Assembly (NCBI GenBank): GCA_037043455.1
Contig: JAWPHD010001332.1
Span: 248,001 to 312,000 of the forward strand
Direction of reading: 5' to 3'
From: Cyrtodaria siliqua
Taxonomy: Eukaryota > Mollusca > Bivalvia > Adapedonta > Hiatellidae
Length of the DNA: 64,000 nt
This document shows, piece by piece, positions 11,103 to 23,183 of the stretch. The notes under the pieces were generated by a model. That model saw nothing but the letters and a program-made list of their open reading frames with translations. It was not told the DNA's origin and ran no database searches. Numbering within the stretch: the stretch's first letter is position 1; each line of letters begins with the position of its first letter. The position numbers and the translations under genes were made by a program.

Positions 11103-12380
11103 AACTACTAATCAGACCTTGAAGTCGTCACAGGACTCTTGACTCCCACGAATGTGTAAATTATAAAATAAAATAACAGCCTATAAACTCTCAGAATATG
11201 CACTTTTATTAAGGAGTCTGTCCTTATAAATGTCAAATCCCACTGAAATTGAATACGAAATTGATACAAAATCAGAACTCAAATATTCTCGAATATTTTT
11301 ACATGAAACTTTTAGTTAGTATGTCTTCAACTTTTGTCAGTACTACCCATGAATTATGGGAATTATACTGAAAAGGCGATCCCTTGCCTTGGCAGCACAA
11401 AGGGCGACTTTTTTTACAGCAGCCACACAGCACTAAACAAACACTAGTGTGAACTTGATAAATATATAAATTGATCAATACTTAGCTTAGGTCATAATCT
11501 AGGTCATTTGTATATTGATTAATTTACATATTCATCAAGTTTGTATTTAAGGTATAAGCAGAAATTAATTATCCTTAAAAACAACTTTTCATAAGTTGTC
11601 TCAATATAATTTCCATTCACTCAGAACAATTAAGTACTTTTAATAAATGCTATCCAGTGAAAAATTTGTTAATTAGTGATATCCAAATATTTATAAACAA
11701 TGTGGTTAATTAGTGCAAAAGGTATAGACCAATGGAAGAAAGGAAACACTCATTTTGCAAGTACATTTATTAGTTTTTGTTTATTTACACACAAAACATG
11801 AAACATTAAATTAACAACTCTCATACACAACCCCAGTCTCATAGATAATAAATTGTCAGACAAGCCTTTCAGATGTGAATTTCAGACTAATAAAGGCTTG
11901 AAGCAAAACTTGACTTGGTCATTTGTTAGGTAGAGAAAATCTACAAGATGAAAAAATATTTACTACTAAAGCTGCTGTTCACCACCTGAACACCTATCAA
12001 TTATCTTTGAATGGCCATGCCAATGTTTCTCCAAGTTTGGTTCATTCAGGCTAATAAGTAGTAATAAGCACATTTGATATTTCCGCAAACGAAAGCCCGG
12101 TTGTAATGACCTTGTTGGATGTTTGGGTGCGGATTATTAGAGTAAAAAGGTTTCAAAGGAATGAAAAGTCCACTTTAAACAGTCTATTAAATCATTTTAG
12201 AATTATTTTATTATGATAAGTTACTGTTTCTGGATTTCAAGAACCTCATTCCTCAATGTCAAGTAAAGCCTCAATGTGTTCTAAGAATGTAATTAGTTTT
12301 AAACTAACTGGTTTCATTGGTCCAATTTTTATCACTGAGCCAATCAGATTGCTTCATTCATATTTTCATTTGGTTGTTTC

Positions 12381-12454
12381 TATCATGACATCACTTGCTG
12401 GTATTATGACATCACATCCTGGTATTATGACATCACATCATGCTATTATGATGC
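12381..12454. repeat. 21-bp tandem repeat, about 3.5 units
   Basis: Unit TATTATGACATCACATCCTGG. The units contain TGACATCA-like sites by chance or otherwise. Confidence 0.75.
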
Positions 12455-14200
12455 AACTCAGTGTGTTCTGAGAACTGACCAAGCATTTAAATTGCTGTGA
12501 GAAACAGATTAAGACTGTTTGTATCTCTCAATGAGTAACGAGTTTCTTGAAACCAAGAATCATAAAATTCTAAATATAGAATAATTCTAAAATGATTCAA
12601 TACATGTTTTTAATATAATGTGTTATGTTGTTGTTTTTTCATCATAAAAGCCACTATTTCACATCTATGTAAATAATAAAAACACCTGACTGGAAAAGTG
12701 GATGGGCTTATACTAAAAGTTGAAGAAATTGTTACTACCCCTTAAAAGATCATCTGTTACAAATAAAGTGAGTGGGTGGGCATTTATTGGAGAAAATAAC
12801 GTATAAACAAAATTAAATGTTAATTGTATATATAGTACATTACCCTGATCTAAGCAAAAATACTCTCCTCTAAATAAACATAAAACCATAAGGTACAGTC
12901 AAACATGTAATAGCAGACCACCAGAAGGAAGAGCAAACACTTTCTCTTACCACAGGTGACCTTTTAATACAGGTACATTTTAATTAAAAACGTATCATTG
13001 AGATTTAAAACGATGGTCTCTTAAACCAGGTGATCTCTTCATAGACAGGGGCATAGCCAGGCATACTCCTGTAAGCCCGGGCGTACTCTAGAAAAACGAA
13101 TGTGAAAAAATAGGTGCTTATTTTTTAAAATCAGCAATAAAAATTGAAGTGGGGTAGGGGGTGAGGCACTATTTTTAAAAATACATTTAATGAATGGAGG
13201 CAAGAGCCTCCAAAATCTCGCTCAAATGAAGCCACGAACCTCCGAAATAGCCCATTTCACCCCGACATTTGCCGAAAGATCACGGATAATAACGAGCTAT
13301 CTCCGAGTAGCCAAATAGGTCGACCAATCAAACGCTGGTAGGCACATTAAATATTCATTGTAACGGTGCCAATGTGAATTAAAAACAATGTAAAAATGTT
13401 ATTAAATGTCAGACTATAACTTGAACGCATGACAAATATATGTTATTAATGTGTTTGGCACTATAGAAAAACAAAAAGTAAAGCGTGTTTGTTGATACAA
13501 TTCAAAAACGGGATTGTCAGAAAACAATGAATATTTCTATCGTAACACCGGTTCCAACTTACGCGCACATGCTCCAATGTAAACAATTCAACACGTGTTC
13601 GTATAGCCATGAAATCCGATCTAGTTTCCAAGGAATGAGTCAAGATGGCTTCTGTGTAGAATAGCACTAACGATTGCGGTGCTTTAGCGAACAAATACGC
13701 ATATATAAAGACAGAAACTAGTTAATTTGTGAGTGTTGATACTGTTATGACTACCAGCATCTGATTAGTTCTTGAAGTCATGTGACTTTGCGCCATGTGA
13801 CTGAAATTCCTAACTGTGTACGGAGATTTCCGAAGTACCGGTGAAATGGGCTATTGCACTAAAATTTCTAAATTTCTCCGGGACCCCCACCAGCAGGAGG
13901 GGGTTTCCCCTCCCGCCAGGGAGTATTCTTCAAAAGGCTCTGGCTACGCCCTGATAGAGGTGGTCTCTTGGGCAGGTTTGACTGTACAAACAAAAACTAT
14001 TTACAGCAGTATTACCATATTCCCCCAATTTCTGCATGGTTTAAATATCGCATGTGTTTTCAGCGTGCAGTAAGTTGACCTCGCTGGTCTTTATTTATAT
14101 ATATATTTAGTGGAATCCTGTTCACCTCTGAAGACAGATACTGTACATCACTTACAATTACGCCTCTCAATATAGATACATCACTTACAATTAACCCTTA

Positions 14201-14402
14201 GCCCGCTAAGGAGGGTGACAACAATAGCCTTTGCGTCCATTGTAAACCCAGATCAGCTGGCGTTTACTCGCAGGCTGATCAGAGTTTACAATGTCTGGCT
14301 GCTCATCAGTCATTTCTCCAAAACACCCCTTTGTAACATAAATGGAATGGTCTAAATTTAAAGAAAGAACAGTCCATTATACATTCATAGCTAAGGGTTA
14401 AT
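14201..14402. mobile_element. TTAACCCTTAGCCCGCTA element (copy)
   Basis: The termini TTAACCCTTAGC and GCTAAGGGTTAA are inverted. The interior has CAGGCTGATCAGAGTTTACAA and an AAACACCCCTTTGT block shared with 23515-23675 and 43990-44147. Confidence 0.8.
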
Positions 14403-15082
14403 TTAATCTTACATAGGTATCTGATTATAGTTAAGTCTGTTTACATCAAAATGACTATTTACAGTGAAGTGTGTTTACAGTAAAACCACTATTTACAATA
14501 TCAGTATTCCAGATTATAAGCCTTCATGTCAAAGAGAATTTCACTCTACAAATAAATCAGCAGGCAGTGCTGATTTTTTAAGTCTGAAGAGTAATTATTA
14601 TGGTTTTGTTGTTTCTACTTTCAAATATGCCATTTTTGCTTTGAAATGGTAAATTTGTAATACTGATTTCACTCCTAATATGGGTTTTTTTAATGCTGAA
14701 TTTTCAAATGTTTAATGCTAAATTCAGTGCTGATTTTTTAATTATCATGCTTTTGTTTCTTCTTTCAAATATGCCAATTTTGTTTTGAAAAAGCTGACTT
14801 CACTCCTACTATATATTTTTTAATGCTGAATTCCCAAATGTTAACGCTGAAATATCCCTAAAATTGCTTATCTGGAGCACTGCAATATCCATCAAGCACG
14901 TATACACGTTCAAGTACTGGTCAAAAGAAAAGTTCCATCACTTCACTTTTTAGTATAGATCAAGAACCATTCTTACCAAGTTGTGCTCGTCTATTTACTT
15001 TTATTTTGAAAACATCTTTTTACAAAACTGATCCACCAGTTGCGCAATATTCCGCATACTTTTCAATTCTACAATACATCAG

Positions 15083-15560
15083 TCAGGGGTGTAACTTATT
15101 TCAGTTATTTTTAAATAAGGTTATTACAGCTTTGGGTGTTTATGTCGAAATAACAGCAATAAGTTATTTTCAGATAAGCATTCCTTTTCATCTATTTTTA
15201 AATCTGTTCTCTATCAAAACCAGATTTTCCCTCTAACATATGACATCTTTTACACAAGCTCTTACTGATGGTCCATGTTACAGAACAAAATTGGAAATTA
15301 ATTGACTCTATGGCAATCATGCCTAATGGTGCCATCATTATACCATCTAGGTCAAGTTACCCGTTGAATGGATTCATTGCTTGGGATTTATTACTGCAGC
15401 AAATAGTTTTATTAAGATAAAACATGTTTTCAAGAAAAGTACCCTAAATAAGTTATTTTGCCTAAAGTAAGCGGAATGGACGCTTGGACGCTTACTATGT
15501 GTCAAAGGAAATAACTTTTTTTCTTCAAAAATAACTTAAACATTTAAGTTACACCCCTGA
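15083..15560. mobile_element. MITE with TCAGGGGTGTAACTTA termini
   Basis: The left TCAGGGGTGTAACTTA and right TAAGTTACACCCCTGA are perfect inverted repeats, followed inward by further complementary TTATTTTT/AAAAATAA. No coding sequence inside. Confidence 0.85.
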
Positions 15561-15670
15561 AAGTACATGGTTCTTATCTGTCAATCAAGCTTACATCAAT
15601 CAACGATTTGAGCCAATTAAAGGTAAAATAGGTTTTAACATTGGTCTCACAAATAACTCTTAATACTATT

Positions 15671-15960
15671 TATCACATAACTTACGGTGTGGGAGTGGAA
15701 TAACACCATTCTATATTGTCGATATACCACTAGTTATATAACTATGCAAATAAGCACAGTATGCGCTGTCAAAAAAATCGATAATGACTATGATCCAATT
15801 CCCACTGTTTATGTCGGTTTCGCGTGTTAAAGCGAGTCCAAATGCAATAAAAGTCGATATGTGAGTTATGTGATAAATAGAATCTAACATTCGTTCTCAA
15901 TCATTATTGAATTTATTAAACTCGTTAGCAAAAATGATATAATGCTTGGCAAGAGCCTCG
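15671..15960. repeat. Block shared with exon C 3' flank (copy 2)
   Basis: The direct counterpart of 9259-9534. Its last about 50 bases are also mirrored at 15960-16012, making a hairpin that ends 56 bp from the exon D stop. Confidence 0.8.
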
Positions 15961-16012
15961 CATTATATCATTTTGCCATACTCGTTTAATAAATTCAATA
16001 ATGAATGAGAAC
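15893..16012. repeat. Inverted repeat, arms about 50 bp
   Basis: The left arm ending GATATAATGC (15945) and the right arm starting GCATTATATC (15960) are complementary outward to GTTCTCA.../...TGAGAAC. The 14-base loop TTGGCAAGAGCCTC itself begins the end of the shared block. Confidence 0.85.
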
Positions 16013-16068
16013 TCATGTAAGATCCTCTATGAAGCACATGGCCAATGTTTGTGGGAACTTAACAAAGG

Positions 16069-16403
16069 TCAATTAGCTTTGTACAGGGGATCATGGCACG
16101 CCCGTATGTGTTTGTACTTGTTGCTCTTATTCGCAAAAGTCCCGTCACAAAAGTCACAACTGTACGGCTTCTCTCCAGTATGGGTTCTCATGTGAATCTC
16201 CAGGTTGCCCTTGGATACTGTGATTTTTCCACACACTTTACAGACAAACCGAGGAAGAGAGTGTACAGATATCGACATGGGGATGCCATCTGCTGACTGG
16301 TTTCCTTTATTTAGTTTGAATGGCAAGTACTGGTCCCCTGACTGTTGCTGCTGGTAAATGGATGGTCCAACTTCGGGAAATGTTGCTGGTATTGTTTGGT
16401 TCC
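16069..16403 (-). CDS. Alternative 3'-terminal exon D, two C2H2 zinc fingers
   Basis: The acceptor is ...TTGTTTTTCAG; the exon starts GG (Arg at the junction). It encodes 111 residues: a Gln/Pro-rich leader, finger 1 at 55-75 (CKVCGKIT...HMRTH), TGEKPYS linker, finger 2 at 83-104 (CDFCDGTF...HIRACH, X4 type) and tail DPLYKAN. The second finger and tail ([18 protein letters not shown]) closely match exon C, and both leaders contain a GNQ phrase. C and D also share a block of 3'-flanking sequence (9259-9534 and 15671-15960), supporting duplication of an exon plus its flank. Thr replaces the core Phe of finger 1. Confidence 0.9.
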
Positions 16404-17800
16404 CTGAAAAACAACAGTGTGTAATTAACCTCTTGTTTTAACATTAAGGATACTCCACTATAAAGCAAGCATTGACAGACAGGCAATGTAATAACAAGAA
16501 CGCATATGTAGATTTTCCTCCCCAATGTCCAGCGGCGTATGGTCCCAGTATCTAACAAAATACTATGCCCCGAAGAGCAAAATAAACAAAATGGAATTTA
16601 GTTGGGAGCAGCGGTTATAAAGCCTGCATATCACAAGTAACAGCCAAAAGACAAAACTAAAAAGCAGACAACATATCCTACGAGTGGTTAAACAATACCC
16701 AGATTCTTTTATCGGCCGGAGTTGTGGAACCACTCGAAAATTAAGTAAGGAAAAAGCAATTGAAAATGTACCACCGATAACTAAATATAAGTATCAGGCT
16801 CAGCGATCTCCAAAGATCGAATGAATAACAGTCCTGAATGCAAGCGCGGGGAGACGTTTTACTGCCGCAACTTCTAGAATCCAAACTCTATAGACCCAAT
16901 ACAAATGGCTTTAACCAAACTCCCAAACTGTAGCGTTGAATTAAGAGTTACCAATCCATAATTCATTTTACGCATATTCAAACATGGTTATTTTAAGAAC
17001 CCATGAAAAATCCTATATTTTTAATTGGCACATATACATTATTTTATGACCTAAACACCTGGACAGTTTTGATAAACGGTTTTGTATTTGTAATTTTGCC
17101 GTTATTTGGTGGGTTGGTTTCTTCAAGTTCAAAACATCTACTAAAGAAGTCTCTTGGGTTACCTTAAAGGCCTTAAACCCACAAATAATGTATAAATTAT
17201 AGTTTACATAATCATTACATTACGCATGTAAACAATTTAACAAGCTAGTGTACCCCACTTTTTAACGAAAATGTGTAATATATAAACACTCAACATGTTA
17301 AAATTAAACTATCTGTATTTATTATCATCTTCATAACACAATTATTTTTTTTGTATTTTGAGTTACCAACAATTTCTATACAGTCCTATGCCAAATATTA
17401 TAAGCACAACAAATGGGTTGAAAGTAGTTTTGTGGTAAAATTCGGCAGTATTGTTACTATATGTAATTCATATTAAATTTTTTGCAGACATTTTCAGATT
17501 TGGAAAACTCATGGCCATACTCTGAAAACTTGTGGCGGCAGCGTTGTTAAATATGAGTAACATGGTCCTACAGAAGCCACAGAAGTGAAGCACAATGCCA
17601 CCATAGGTCCGCAATGCCACCATAGGTCTGCAATGTACCACAGACTTGATCAAATGAGCAAATTAAATAGTCAATAAACTGGCTACAAAATATGATTTTG
17701 TTTTCAAATTAATTTTTTGGATAAACAAAACATTAATTGGCAGTCCCTTAAATAACAAATCATAAAGCAATCATACTATTAAGAAACATCCAGTTCAGGA
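16404..17800. other. Sequence between exons D and E
   Basis: AT-rich intron and 3' flank of exon E. I see no coding sequence and no clear repeat. Confidence 0.5.
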
Positions 17801-18009
17801 TCAGGTTAAGCCCTCCCAGGCAAGATGGACAGCAAACACATGTGCTTTCTGGTTACTCTTATTGGCAAAGCGCCTGTCACAGTGTGGGCATTTGTAGGGC
17901 TTCTCCCCAGTGTGCTTCCTCATGTGAATCTCCAGTGAGGCTTTTGATGCTTGCATCTTTCCACATACTGCACAGTTAAATCTAGATCTAGTATTAACCT
18001 CGCTGCCAC
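17801..18009 (-). CDS. Alternative 3'-terminal exon E, two C2H2 zinc fingers (shortest)
   Basis: The acceptor is ...TTTTAATTGAAG, with a less favourable base before AG; the exon starts GT (Ser at the junction). It encodes only 69 residues, the shortest of the set, and lacks an upstream Met, so ATG-based searches miss it. The leader is 12 residues, finger 1 at 13-33 (CAVCGKMQ...HMRKH), canonical TGEKPYK linker, finger 2 at 41-62 (CPHCDRRF...HVFAVH, X4 type), tail LAWEGLT, stop TGA. Finger 1 has SKASLEIHM like B, C and D, and Gln instead of the core Phe. The weaker acceptor could mean low usage. Confidence 0.87.
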
Positions 18010-18319
18010 CTTCAATTAAAAGAAAATACAGTTTTAGACAAAGCAGATACTATGAACAACCTGTAGAAAGTGCACCTCAGTTAAATAGAATTCCGTCAGG
18101 CCATGTGAATTGCAACAGGAAAGGAAGTGAACTGCATTATCAAGATTCTGTGATTGATTGTTATATCAGACTCCCAAAATTGTCTTAGGGAAATGGTATT
18201 GAATAGATGTAAAGTGTAGTTTCTGGGTGTCGATGTAGACTATTACATGAGATAACAGTAAGACTTTCCTAGGTTTGTCAGGGGCCTAGAAATCTTTGTG
18301 AGGAAGCTATCCAGCTGGC

Positions 18320-18425
18320 TTGCGTAACGTCGGTGTTTCTACCCAGGTGCCTGCCCCAGTGAAAGCTGGGAAGTCGCCATGATCTTAGCTGTTGGTACGA
18401 CTATAAAATCCAATTCAATTCAATT
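18320..18425 (-). repeat. Dispersed repeat copy (GTCGCACCAACAGC family)
   Basis: In reverse complement it matches 31905-32070 and 40562-40765: TTGAATTGGATTTTATAGTC, ACCAACAGCTAAG, then a CCTGGGTAGAA block. Confidence 0.75.
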
Positions 18426-18534
18426 GTTAGGTCACTGAATGTCAATGATGCACCATAAATTGTATAAAACCATGTAGCTATGCAAAGCAGTTTTGTACTA
18501 ACAAATAAACTCGTAATCTGTCATTGCTAAAATT

Positions 18535-18727
18535 TAGGCCAAATAAAATTATACGTGATTCCGGATTGCTGACAGACCCAGTTTTAAGGGCTAAATATAT
18601 TATGTCAAAAAAAGGTTTTAAGTATTAAGCGAGAAAAAAAATATTTACATATATAAATAAAATATTTTACCTACCTACCCTAATTGTTTTTAGTGTGTAA
18701 TAGGAACCACACATATGTTATTTGGCC
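18535..18727. mobile_element. AGGCCAAATAAAAT MITE (short copy)
   Basis: Ends TAGGCCAAATAAAATTATA and TTATTTGGCC, with the CTACCTACCCTA and AATAGGAACCACACATAT blocks near the right end. Confidence 0.75.
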
Positions 18728-20616
18728 ATAAATAATAACGTAATATTTTTTTAGAAATAATCCTTAAAATACCTGCCAAATGTGTTTTGCTTGTTTTGCT
18801 TGTATAGACATGCAGCAATACCATGTGACATTACATAGTCAAAATGCAGGAAACTGTGTAAGCATACCGAGTCTGAAACTGTTCATGCATTCATTCTCAT
18901 TACAGACCAGTGTTTCAATGTTTGATTACACATTTCAAGCATTGTTAAATAGTAAACTGTTCCTGAAACACTTTTCATACAGCGTCTTATAGAAGCATGG
19001 TAGGTATCAATAGGTATTATAATGAACAGGTCAGATTCTAATGGAACTAACACGATTTTATTTGACAAAGTTATTATATTAGAACAATAACATGTAATTA
19101 CATTCTTACAAGCTATTTACAAAATATATATATATATATAAAAACAGTGAATAAAAGTATTTCAATACAATCCCATCTAGAAGGTAAATATTTTGATAAA
19201 CTGTTTGTCCAATTTAGTGTATTTTGAGTACAATAGTTATTATGTCCATGAATTAACAACGCTTTAACAACACTGATGGTCATAAATGGATGGAATAGGA
19301 AATGATGATGACAGTGTTTTTTTCCTTATATAAGTGGTACCGAAAAACTACCATTCCCAAAGGCAAGAAGCAATTTTTTTTCCAAATTGGAGTAAAAAAT
19401 TACCAAAAATAAACTTTATTTGAAGAGAAAAAGTGGGGAACTGTATAAATGGTAATGTGTTTGCAATGTATTAAGCATACAATATTGCTTTTGTTTGATA
19501 GTGAAAAATTCCCAAATTAAGGCAAAAGGCCGCAAATTTTCCCAATTGAATGGTACTGGTACTGGTACTGGTACCATTCCTAAAAGGGTGAAAAAAATCA
19601 CTGAATGAGCTATCACGACAATAATACTGATGAAGATGAATGTTAAAAAAATTAGTACCATGGTTTCAGCCCCCATTCAACCCTAAAACCATGGTATTTT
19701 AGTTTTTACTGAGTGAGATTAACTTCCAAACATGACAAACCTTACAAATGATTTGAATGAAAAACGCATACCTTAAACAAGTCCAAATATATATGGGTTA
19801 AACTAGGAAACATTACAAAATCCATGAATAATTGAATAATGAAATAAGGTCATCATCAATTATTTTAAAATAGGATTAAACTTTACATTTCCAGTCTACA
19901 AATTTACAATATTCTTTTTAGGCTTGAAGAAAATAATAAACAAATGCATAACATTATATTACAAGAGATGTTTTACAAGAATGTTTCACCTGTACTTATA
20001 AACAGGATACAAATCCAAAACTTTCCCACTGTATACCTTCATCCTTAAGGACCTATTTCCCAACCCAAATATTCATTGAAAAAGTATAGAAAGCTTGTTT
20101 ATTTACTGCTAACATGCTACATGACCAATTAGCTCAGTTGAAGCTCTAGTAATGTTTTTTCTTTGAAAAGCATTGTTACATTGAACATTATCTAGGGTAT
20201 AGCAGCATATAATACTTTGAACATTCCTTTTACGAAGAAAAGAACAACAAATTGACCAGTTAGCTGAACTAAATACAAAACTTTGTTGATAATTCATTGG
20301 TATTCATTAGAACAAAAATAAAACCAAAACACAGCTAATGAAAAACTTATGTTTTAATATACTGGCTTAATAGAAAAGCTGTAATGGGAGGACCTCACCA
20401 TCTTATATAAACTTGAACTCTACCATTTGCTCATGCAATTGGAATACCTAATTGATTAACAGTTAACAGTACAAAATCTCTACCCACTCCCACCCAAATA
20501 CAATAGGCTCGAAATAAGTCATTAACATGACTGTCAAGAAGTCTCCAGTTACAAGAAGTCTGTTCAGGTGCAACCAGTACCAGCATACAATTCCCATGAC
20601 AACCATGTGCTATCAT

Positions 20617-20906
20617 TCACTTATTATAAACATGCACAGAAAACACGTGTGACTTCATGTTGCTCTTGTGGGAGAACCCTTTCTGGCAGTAATTACAGAC
20701 GAACGGTTTCTCTCCGGTATGTTTCCTCATGTGCAAATCTAACGCTGACTTTGCGTGAAATACTTTGCCGCAGTGTGGACAGTTGTGCCTGTAGCTGATA
20801 CCAGCTGCTGTGCATATGCCACACTGCTGCGGGTTGTCACAGACATGGGCGTAAGTACCAGCAGATCTGCTCAACATCGACATTGCATCATGTTCACGGA
20901 ACTGAT
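20617..20906 (-). CDS. Alternative 3'-terminal exon F, two C2H2 zinc fingers
   Basis: The acceptor is ...TTTTATTTTCAG; the exon starts AT (Asn at the junction). It encodes 96 residues: leader with [10 protein letters not shown], finger 1 at 43-63 (CPHCGKVF...HMRKH), TGEKPFV linker, finger 2 at 71-92 (CNYCQKGF...HVFSVH, X4 type) and tail VYNK. It is the close paralogue of exon G. The leader has three conserved Cys just ahead of finger 1 (C-X6-C-X2-C) that do not fit the C2H2 pattern and are kept in G; they may form part of an extra metal site or a disulfide, which is speculative. Confidence 0.91.
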
Positions 20907-20958
20907 CTGAAAATAAAACAACAATTCAAATGATTAATCTATTTGTTACTACTTCTTG

Positions 20959-21486
20959 AAGGGGTTGATGCACTTTTTTTAAACACAAATTATTTAAAAG
21001 GGCTCTGAAAAACTCAAACAAATATGAAAAAAATATCAAAATGACATGAAAAATAAAAAATATATGACTCGATTGAAAATATGCAAAGAACATTAATGGA
21101 GACCATCTTGGAACGATGACGTCATCGCGCCTTTTTATTGTAAAAGGCATATAGACAAAATACATTTTAAAGCAAACAAAATCACTGCAAATTGATTAGA
21201 AACTAAATATACAGATGTAAAATGTATAAATTGTATGCTTATTTTTCATTTGCAGTGGTTTTCTTTGCTTTGAATGACATTTTGTCACTATGGTGAAAAG
21301 TTGGCCCTCTCCATTTATGTTTTTTTGCAAATTTTCTATAGGTCATAACTCCTTTTTTTTCATGGCATTTTGATCATTCTTTCAGCTTTTTTCCATTCTT
21401 TTTATAGCCCTTTAAAAAAAACTTTCAGCTTTTTCAAGTTTTTAGAGCCCTTTAAAATAAACCTTGTTTGAAAGCGCATCAACCTG
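20959..21486. mobile_element. Foldback element between exons F and G
   Basis: AGGGGTTGATGCAC on the left pairs with GCGCATCAACCTG on the right, and the adjacent AAAAGGGCTCT/AGAGCCCTTTAAA also pair. The interior is AT-rich and non-coding. Confidence 0.6.
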
Positions 21487-22064
21487 TTTAATAATAACAT
21501 ATATATTAAAATCTTCTTTTATCTACATGCATACAACAATCCAAAAATAATTATAAACTTTCTAGCTTTAAAAGCATTCTCAATGTGCAACAGTTTTCGA
21601 AAATATGTTTATAGGTGAACAAAGCAACTTTAAAAAACAACTTTAAAAAACTTGCAATTTTAATAGCGTTCAGTATATTAAAGCAAAGGATAAGGCATAA
21701 AAGAAAAAAGTGTTGTTTCCGCTAACCCGACTGACCCTATTAATTAGCCGCCAATCCTAACTTTTTTATTGCAAAAAAAAATAAATAAACAAATAAATAA
21801 ATAATACTAAAAAGTTGAACCCATGAACTAAGGTTTCTTATGGAGATGAAAAAAGAAATAAAAAAATATTCCTCCAGTGAGATTTGAACTCTAGACCTCT
21901 GGGGTTTCCAGTGTACATTACCAAATATTGAAAAAGGGCCATAACCATGTATTATCTAGGTGTTAATACCTTCCCCAGTACTTTTTATAATATTAGCAGA
22001 AACAAACCATTTTTTTTTTTGGCCTAATAACAAGCAAAGTGTACAACACCACCAACATTAAAGG

Positions 22065-22405
22065 ACTGACAATAGGGGTATCGCGTGTCTGATCTGAAGT
22101 CACGTTGCATTATACGAGTATTTCCAAAAATAGATGTACACACTTCCTTTGTTGACTCGGCATTATTACCTCTAATGGACAGCCTTATTTACCAGGAAGT
22201 GACAAATGCCTCGAAAATGTTGACTAATTTGACCGTTAACCTCAAAGTGTGAACTTGGCCTTTGAGGTAGACCTGATTCTTGCACATAACACACCTTCAT
22301 ATTGTGGTTAACATTTGTGTGAAGTTTCTTTCGAAGTTATGGCTGAAGGAAGGACGAACGGACAGTGCGATTACTATATGCCTCCCTTCGAGGGCATAAA
22401 AACTG
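22065..22405. repeat. Dispersed repeat with GGACGAACGGACAGTGCGAT
   Basis: Contains TGAGGTAGACCTGATTCTTG and ends CTATATGCCTCCCTTCGAGG. Recognised as a type seen often in bivalve genomes, from memory rather than a search. Confidence 0.5.
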
Positions 22406-23183
22406 TGCATGCTACTTTTCTCTTTGGTTTGTGGATGTTGCTTTAAAGGGATCCCCTTTTCAGTATATAATGTAAGAATTGTTATAAATTCATTCCAACA
22501 GTCGAATTATGTATATCAAAGGGAATTATAAATTATTGAATACGTACAAATCTGAAGAACTCGTAAGATTACAAAGTATACATTACAACAACAATTATAT
22601 AAGTTAACATTTATACTAGTTATTAATTCAGCTAAAAAACACAAAAAAAGCGACCGTCATACACAACCTAACTAAAGATATTTATTAACTTTATTTTTCA
22701 TTCTATGTACAATATAATTAACTGGATAAACTGGATAAAAGTATTTCACTACAATCTTCAGATTGCCAATTTTTTAAATAAAATATTTTGAGTCATGTTA
22801 TTTCAATTCGATCAAATCCATGAATGAACAACACCATTTCAGTTCAATCAAATCCATGAATGCAGCTTAGGTCGTATCAGGTTGGAATGGGAAATGGTGA
22901 TGAACAAAAGAATGACAATACTGGTGTGTTGTATTTTGTCGTATTTATCTTGTAAAATGTTGTATTTAAAGAATGATTCAGCTGTAAAACACCTATAAAA
23001 AGTGTACAGCTTGACAGAAATCAAGATTCCACACTAAATAACTTCATCCTTGATATGTAAAAAACTAGAGGTCTCCTGATGGAGGAAGGCTCCTGTTGCA
23101 CGAGGTCTTCTGTTGCAATTGCAAGAAATATGTTCTGGTGCAACAAGTTATAGTAAAGTCCACGTAACAACCACATGCTATTA

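Larger units (their letters stand above)
10667..16068. other. Sequence between exons C and D
   Basis: Contains a GGCCAAATAAAAT element (10808-11102), a 21-bp tandem repeat (12381-12454), a TTAACCC element (14201-14402), an inverted-terminus element (15083-15560) and the C/D shared block. The 13010-13990 stretch has facing TGGCTACGCCC/GGGCATAGCCA-like ends and may be another old element. No zinc-finger exon found. Confidence 0.55.
18010..20616. other. Sequence between exons E and F
   Basis: Holds a reversed copy of the GTCGCACCAACAGCTAAG repeat (18320-18425), a GGCCAAATAAAAT element (18535-18727), a TA run near 19120-19140, a short GGTACT repeat near 19553-19575, and a 3' flank of exon F related to the flank of G. 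No extra finger exon seen. Confidence 0.55.
20907..23183. other. Sequence between exons F and G
   Basis: Contains a foldback element (20959-21486), a possible diverged GGCC-ended element (about 21700-22030), a dispersed repeat (22065-22405) and the exon G flank that is homologous to the F flank. No coding sequence supported. Confidence 0.55.

Noticed and set aside
13010..13990. Possible single transposable element with facing ends
   Set aside because: The matches between ends are short and interrupted; I could not define boundaries, so it is mentioned only in the region note.
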